Part shown: in pieces, positions 14,945 through 18,111 of the stretch
Position numbering within the stretch: position 1 is the stretch's first letter
Layout: each line of letters starts with the position of its first letter
NCBI GenBank assembly: GCA_945787305.1
Contig: CALZIH010000019.1
Location: forward strand, 1 to 18,111
Reading direction: 5' to 3'
Source: an uncultured Desulfobulbaceae bacterium
GTDB taxonomy: Bacteria; Desulfobacterota; Desulfobulbia; Desulfobulbales; Desulfobulbaceae
DNA: 18,111 nucleotides
Notes under the pieces: model-generated
Told to the model about the DNA's origin: nothing
Seen by the model: only the letters and a program-made list of their open reading frames with translations
Databases searched by the model: none
Translations under genes and position numbers: made by a program

Positions 14945-15688
14945 ATGGAAGATCGACTACAAAAAATCCTTGCACGAGCCGGAGTGGCCTCACGACGCCG
15001 TTGCGAGGAACTGATTCGTGACGGGCGGGTGGCTGTTGATGGACTGGTGACAACAGAAATGGGATGCAAGGTCGACCCGGACAATCAACGTATCACTTTT
15101 GATGGAAAGCCGATCCGCAGTGAAGAAAAAGTCTATCTCCTGCTCAACAAACCTACCGGTTACGTCACCACTCTTTCCGACCCCCAAGGCAGGCCCATTG
15201 TCACCGACCTGCTGCCCGACATCACAAAACGTGTCTTTCCCGTTGGACGTCTTGACTTGAATTCCGAGGGAGCATTGCTGCTGACTAACGATGGACAGCT
15301 TACCAACTATGTCCTTCACCCCAGATATGGAGTGAAAAAAACATATGAAGTCAGCGTTGAATATGCTCCTGCAACTCGGGACATAAAACGACTCGAACAG
15401 GGAATTCGAATAGACGGTATGAAAACATTACCGGCAAAAATTTCTTTCATTTCCCGAAAAAAAGGAAATATACGAATAAAAGTGATTATTCATGAAGGAA
15501 AAAAGCGACAGGTGAGAAAAATGTTTTCAGCTATAGGTCATCCTGTCAAGAAGCTGAAAAGAACAGCGTATGGAAGACTTACGCTTGGTGGTTTGAACAC
15601 TGCCGAATATCGCCTTTTGAGAAAAAAAGACATAAAAAACATATTTTCAGGCAAAATTCCCTTTACAATCAAAAACATACCTGATTAA
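14945..15688 (+). CDS. rluB: RsuA/RluB-family pseudouridine synthase
   Basis: It should convert a specific uridine in rRNA (in E. coli RluB, U2605 of 23S rRNA) to pseudouridine. Residues 1-60 form an S4 RNA-binding domain (RLQKILARAGVASRRRCEEL). The catalytic domain has Asp104 in GRLDLNSEGALLLTNDG, and the C-terminal GKKRQVRKMFSAIGHPVKKL is the usual RNA-facing motif. At 247 residues it lacks the long C-terminal extension of E. coli RluB. The start fits the family N-terminus, yet no Shine-Dalgarno sequence precedes it. Its 5' region is occupied by the repeat at 14764-14876, which may have changed its promoter. RluB versus a close paralogue is not fully certain. Confidence 0.9.
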   Translation: MEDRLQKILARAGVASRRRCEELIRDGRVAVDGLVTTEMGCKVDPDNQRITFDGKPIRSEEKVYLLLNKPTGYVTTLSDPQGRPIVTDLLPDITKRVFPVGRLDLNSEGALLLTNDGQLTNYVLHPRYGVKKTYEVSVEYAPATRDIKRLEQGIRIDGMKTLPAKISFISRKKGNIRIKVIIHEGKKRQVRKMFSAIGHPVKKLKRTAYGRLTLGGLNTAEYRLLRKKDIKNIFSGKIPFTIKNIPD

Positions 15689-15788
15689 ATCTGAATAGTG
15701 ATAAAAATAAGCGCTTTTTCACCTGTGATTTAAGACCATAAGGACTGAAGGGTGACCGTATGAGACTCGCTGCAAGAGGGAGAACAGC

Positions 15789-16076
15789 ATGAACAAATCA
15801 GAACTGATTGAAGCATTGGCCGAGGAAATGCAATTGCCTGTCCGGGAAGCGGCCTCGATTACCAATACCATAATCGAGACTATGAGTGAGGCTCTGGCCA
15901 ATGGTGATTCCATTGAAATCAGAGGTTTTGGCAGCTTTGTGGTCAAAGAATACGGTTCCTACACCGGTCGCAACCCGAAAACCGGTGAAAAGATCAAAGT
16001 TGAACCGAAAAAATTACCTTTTTTCAAGGTCGGCAAAGACTTACGAGAAAGGGTGAACAAGAGCCGCTCTTCCTAG
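15789..16076 (+). CDS. HU/IHF family DNA-binding protein, IHF-beta-like
   Basis: A 95-residue architectural protein that dimerises and bends DNA. The opening MNKSELIEALAEEMQLP and the phrase SIEIRGFGSFVVKEY resemble IHF beta. The DNA-intercalating arm carries GRNPKTGEKI with the key proline, followed by PKKLPFFKVGKDLRERVN. Length is standard. GAGGGAGAA precedes the ATG. It stands about 100 bp after rluB and is followed by a strong terminator, so it may be monocistronic. The partner subunit is not in the window. Distinguishing HU from IHF by sequence alone is only moderately reliable. Confidence 0.93.
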   Translation: MNKSELIEALAEEMQLPVREAASITNTIIETMSEALANGDSIEIRGFGSFVVKEYGSYTGRNPKTGEKIKVEPKKLPFFKVGKDLRERVNKSRSS

Positions 16077-16135
16077 GCCGGGCCGGCAGAATCCCACCCT
16101 TTTCAGTCGGCAGGCTAGGTACCAGTGGTGTGCTG

Positions 16136-16174
16136 AACCCGGATAGGAGTGCCACACTTCCTATTCGGGTTTTT
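16136..16174 (+). terminator. intrinsic terminator of the HU/IHF gene
   Basis: AACCCGGATAGGA (16136-16148) pairs with TCCTATTCGGGTT (16159-16171) over 13 bp with one G-T pair and a 10-nt loop, followed by a short T-run. On the other strand there is no T-run, so it mainly serves the plus-strand gene; the convergent rimO ends 30 bp further on. Confidence 0.85.
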
Positions 16175-16205
16175 ATACTCAAAGCATACAAACACGCCCC
16201 GCCCT

Positions 16206-17540
16206 TCAACTGACAATTTCCCCCACCAGATCGTAGGTATGCGCTTCTGTAATCCGCACCGGTACAATGTCTCCAGGGTTGGCTTGTCCACCGGCAATAT
16301 AGACACAGCCATCAATCTCCGGTGCCTGGAAACGGGTGCGCCCTTCAAGCAGTAAATCCGTTTCCGAACTTATCCCCTCCACCAGCACCTGCTCAACCGT
16401 ACCCACATATTTCTGAAAGTTACGTGAGCTGATTTCGGCCTGTGCCGCCATCACCCTGTTGTAACGTTCTTCTTTTTCGCGTTCACCGATTTTATTGTCC
16501 ATTGCATATGCTGCACAACCCTCTTCATCCTGATATTGAAAAACGCCCACATGATCCAGTTGCCAGCGTTGAAGACAATCAATTAATTCATCTACCTCCT
16601 GCTCTGTCTCTCCAGGAAACCCTACAAGCAAGGTGGTGCGCAGTGCGCAATCGGGAACATAATCACGTATGCGAGTAACGAGATGGTCCAACTCTTGCCG
16701 ACCGTAACGTCGATTCATTTTCTGTAGAACCCGGTCACTCACATGTTGAAACGGAATGTCAAGATATGGAACAATTCGTGGTTCAGCCACCATCAGTTCA
16801 AGTAAAGCAGTTGAGACGGTTGAAGGATACAGGTAAAGCAGACGAAACCATGGAATATCTGTTCGCAATACGAGCAATCGTAGCAGGTCGACCAAGTTAT
16901 TTTCAGTTGTGAGGTCATTTCCGTAAGCGGTCAAATCCTGGGCAATCAGGCTGAGTTCCCGAACACGATTCCGACCAAGACGTTCAGCCTCAATGGCCAG
17001 ATCTTCAAGCGGACGACTGCGTAACGGCCCGCGGATGGAGGGAATCATGCAATAGGTGCAGCGATTGTCGCAACCTTCCGTGATTTTGAGGAAAGCCATA
17101 TAAAAATTGGTCGACAACCGGCGAGGCGTCGTGCTGTCCATCAAATATTTAGGTTCCTGCAGATCCACAAGTGGCTTGTTTTGCCCTCCTAATCTCCGCG
17201 TAATCAACGCATCAATCTCGGCCACGCCGTTAATGCCGGTAAAAAGATCGACCTCGGGTAATTCTGCCAGTAAACTCTGACCATAGCGTTGCACAAGGCA
17301 ACCGACAACCACTAGCAATTTATCGGGATCCTGTTGTTTAAATTCAGCCAACCGCAAAATCTCATCGACAGCTTCTTCCACTGCCGGTTGAATAAATCCG
17401 CAGGTGTTCACCAGCAGCACATCAGCATCGGCAGGGTCTTCAACAACGGAATAGCCCGCATTTTCAAGACGGCCAAGCATCACTTCCGAATCGACGAGAT
17501 TTTTGGCGCACCCCAGGCTGACAAGATGCATTTTTTTCAT
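16206..17540 (-). CDS. rimO: ribosomal protein S12 methylthiotransferase RimO
   Basis: A radical-SAM enzyme that adds a methylthio group to the conserved aspartate of ribosomal protein S12. Domain order is complete: an N-terminal UPF0004 domain with cluster cysteines Cys11 (LGCAKN), Cys47 (NTCGFI) and Cys81 (VGCLVQ); the radical-SAM motif Cys157, Cys161 and Cys164 in EGCDNRCTYCMIPSIRG; and a C-terminal TRAM domain (about 375-444). PSIRGPLRSRP and LIAQDLTAYG favour RimO over the tRNA enzyme MiaB. The ATG at 17540 is preferred because GGTGAG precedes it; a GTG at 17558 would add six residues. It lies downstream of atpE but beyond a strong terminator. Confidence 0.96.
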   Translation of the reverse strand: MKKMHLVSLGCAKNLVDSEVMLGRLENAGYSVVEDPADADVLLVNTCGFIQPAVEEAVDEILRLAEFKQQDPDKLLVVVGCLVQRYGQSLLAELPEVDLFTGINGVAEIDALITRRLGGQNKPLVDLQEPKYLMDSTTPRRLSTNFYMAFLKITEGCDNRCTYCMIPSIRGPLRSRPLEDLAIEAERLGRNRVRELSLIAQDLTAYGNDLTTENNLVDLLRLLVLRTDIPWFRLLYLYPSTVSTALLELMVAEPRIVPYLDIPFQHVSDRVLQKMNRRYGRQELDHLVTRIRDYVPDCALRTTLLVGFPGETEQEVDELIDCLQRWQLDHVGVFQYQDEEGCAAYAMDNKIGEREKEERYNRVMAAQAEISSRNFQKYVGTVEQVLVEGISSETDLLLEGRTRFQAPEIDGCVYIAGGQANPGDIVPVRITEAHTYDLVGEIVS

Positions 17541-17599
17541 TGTGCTCACCGGCTTCACCCTTGAAGTTGTTTTTTTAGGTAAACAGCTAGAGAATAAAC

Positions 17600-17637
17600 A
17601 AAAAAAGGGGACTACGGCATAGGCCGTAGTCCCCTTT
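17600..17637 (-). terminator. intrinsic terminator of atpE
   Basis: A perfect 15-bp stem (17604-17618 with 17623-17637) with a 4-nt loop is followed on the minus strand by a run of seven T. It separates the atpB-atpE transcript from rimO. Confidence 0.93.
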
Positions 17638-17657
17638 AACAGATCTTTTATCCTATC

Positions 17658-17918
17658 TTACAGACCCAAAGCCGCTTTAAACGGATTGGCGTACAGCAGG
17701 ATAAAAGCAATAACCAGACCATAAATAGCGATGGACTCACAAAGAGCCATACCAAGAATCATGGTGGTGGTGATTGCGCCTTTTGCTTCGGGGTTACGAG
17801 CAACACCGTTACATGCACCGTCAAGACCGGAACCCATACCTATACCGGCACCAAGCCCTGCAAATCCGACAGCATGAGCAGCCGCTATACAAACCAAACC
17901 GAGATGAATCTTGTCCAT
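17658..17918 (-). CDS. atpE: F0F1 ATP synthase subunit c
   Basis: An 86-residue hairpin of two membrane helices that forms the rotor ring of ATP synthase. The first helix is glycine-rich (GFAGLGAGIGMGSG), the polar loop is ARNPEAKG, and the ion-binding carboxylate is Glu61 in ALCESIAIYG. Ser62 and Tyr66 match positions used in sodium-binding rings, but the glutamine expected in the first helix is replaced by Met28, so proton coupling is more likely. GGAGGAA about 8 nt before the ATG marks the start. It follows atpB by 72 bp, the order seen where F0 genes are split from the F1 operon; a strong terminator follows. Confidence 0.96.
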   Translation of the reverse strand: MDKIHLGLVCIAAAHAVGFAGLGAGIGMGSGLDGACNGVARNPEAKGAITTTMILGMALCESIAIYGLVIAFILLYANPFKAALGL

Positions 17919-17990
17919 TGTACTGTTCCTCCAAAAAAATTATATAAAGTTGGCCTTCTTCTCCGTTGAACGGAAACGTATTACACGTGA

Positions 17991-18111
17991 TTAATGGGCA
18001 TGCTCCATGGCCTGTGCACAGTACAGTACAGAGAGCAGCACGAAAACAACCGCCTGGATAACCGATACCAGCACGCCAAGGCAAAGAATCGGCAACGGCG
18101 CGAAATAGGCG
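17991..18111 (-). CDS. atpB: C-terminal part of F0F1 ATP synthase subunit a
   Basis: Only the last 40 codons are present; the gene continues beyond the right edge. The peptide AYFAPLPILCLGVLVSVIQA followed by a hydrophobic helix and MEHAH is the typical last transmembrane helix of subunit a, the stator channel next to the c ring. It stops 72 bp before atpE on the same strand. Confidence 0.9.
   Translation of the reverse strand, partial: AYFAPLPILCLGVLVSVIQAVVFVLLSVLYCAQAMEHAH

Overview
The window looks like a stretch of core chromosome from a Gram-negative bacterium, most likely a sulfur-metabolising member of the Desulfobacterota, plausibly the Desulfobulbales. I infer this from the protein style (a multi-PAS hybrid kinase with a cysteine-containing PAS domain, a sodium-type-looking but glutamine-less ATP synthase c subunit, an 82-residue 'cytoplasmic protein' after YjbQ), from the roughly even base composition, and from a small dispersed inverted-repeat element. 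No phage, transposase, CRISPR array, tRNA or rRNA gene was seen.

Layout. Positions 1-130 hold the first codons of an unrecognised gene leaving the window on the minus strand. A 625-bp intergenic stretch follows, with one copy of a 103-bp MITE-like repeat, then an exported beta-class carbonic anhydrase (plus strand). Facing it on the minus strand is a long block read right to left: aroK, aroC, glgA and a hypothetical protein (tightly packed), then gapA, an exported alpha-class carbonic anhydrase, and an orphan REC-PAS-PAS-HisKA-HATPase-REC hybrid kinase. From about 10.8 kb the plus strand carries a cbpA-cbpM-rmuC-lipoprotein cluster, then yjbQ with an 82-codon partner, a second copy of the MITE-like repeat in opposite orientation, rluB and an IHF/HU gene. 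The right end, on the minus strand, holds rimO, atpE and the 3' end of atpB.

How the genes fit together. AroK and AroC are the fifth and seventh steps of the shikimate pathway. GlgA and GapA link glycogen storage with the glycolytic/gluconeogenic trunk. Two unrelated carbonic anhydrases, both with export signals, sit on either side of the hybrid kinase, suggesting envelope handling of CO2/bicarbonate. CbpA and CbpM form a co-chaperone and modulator pair. RluB, RimO, IHF and ATP synthase are housekeeping functions.

Most notable observations: the two inverted copies of a 103-bp element about 14.4 kb apart; an intrinsic terminator only about 13 bp upstream of the alpha-carbonic anhydrase ribosome-binding site, which leaves no room for a promoter and suggests read-through or attenuation; the GlgA with an altered substrate-loop motif plus its uncharacterised partner; and cbpM and rmuC lying in one reading frame separated by a single stop codon. 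I found no clearly novel defence or mobile system.
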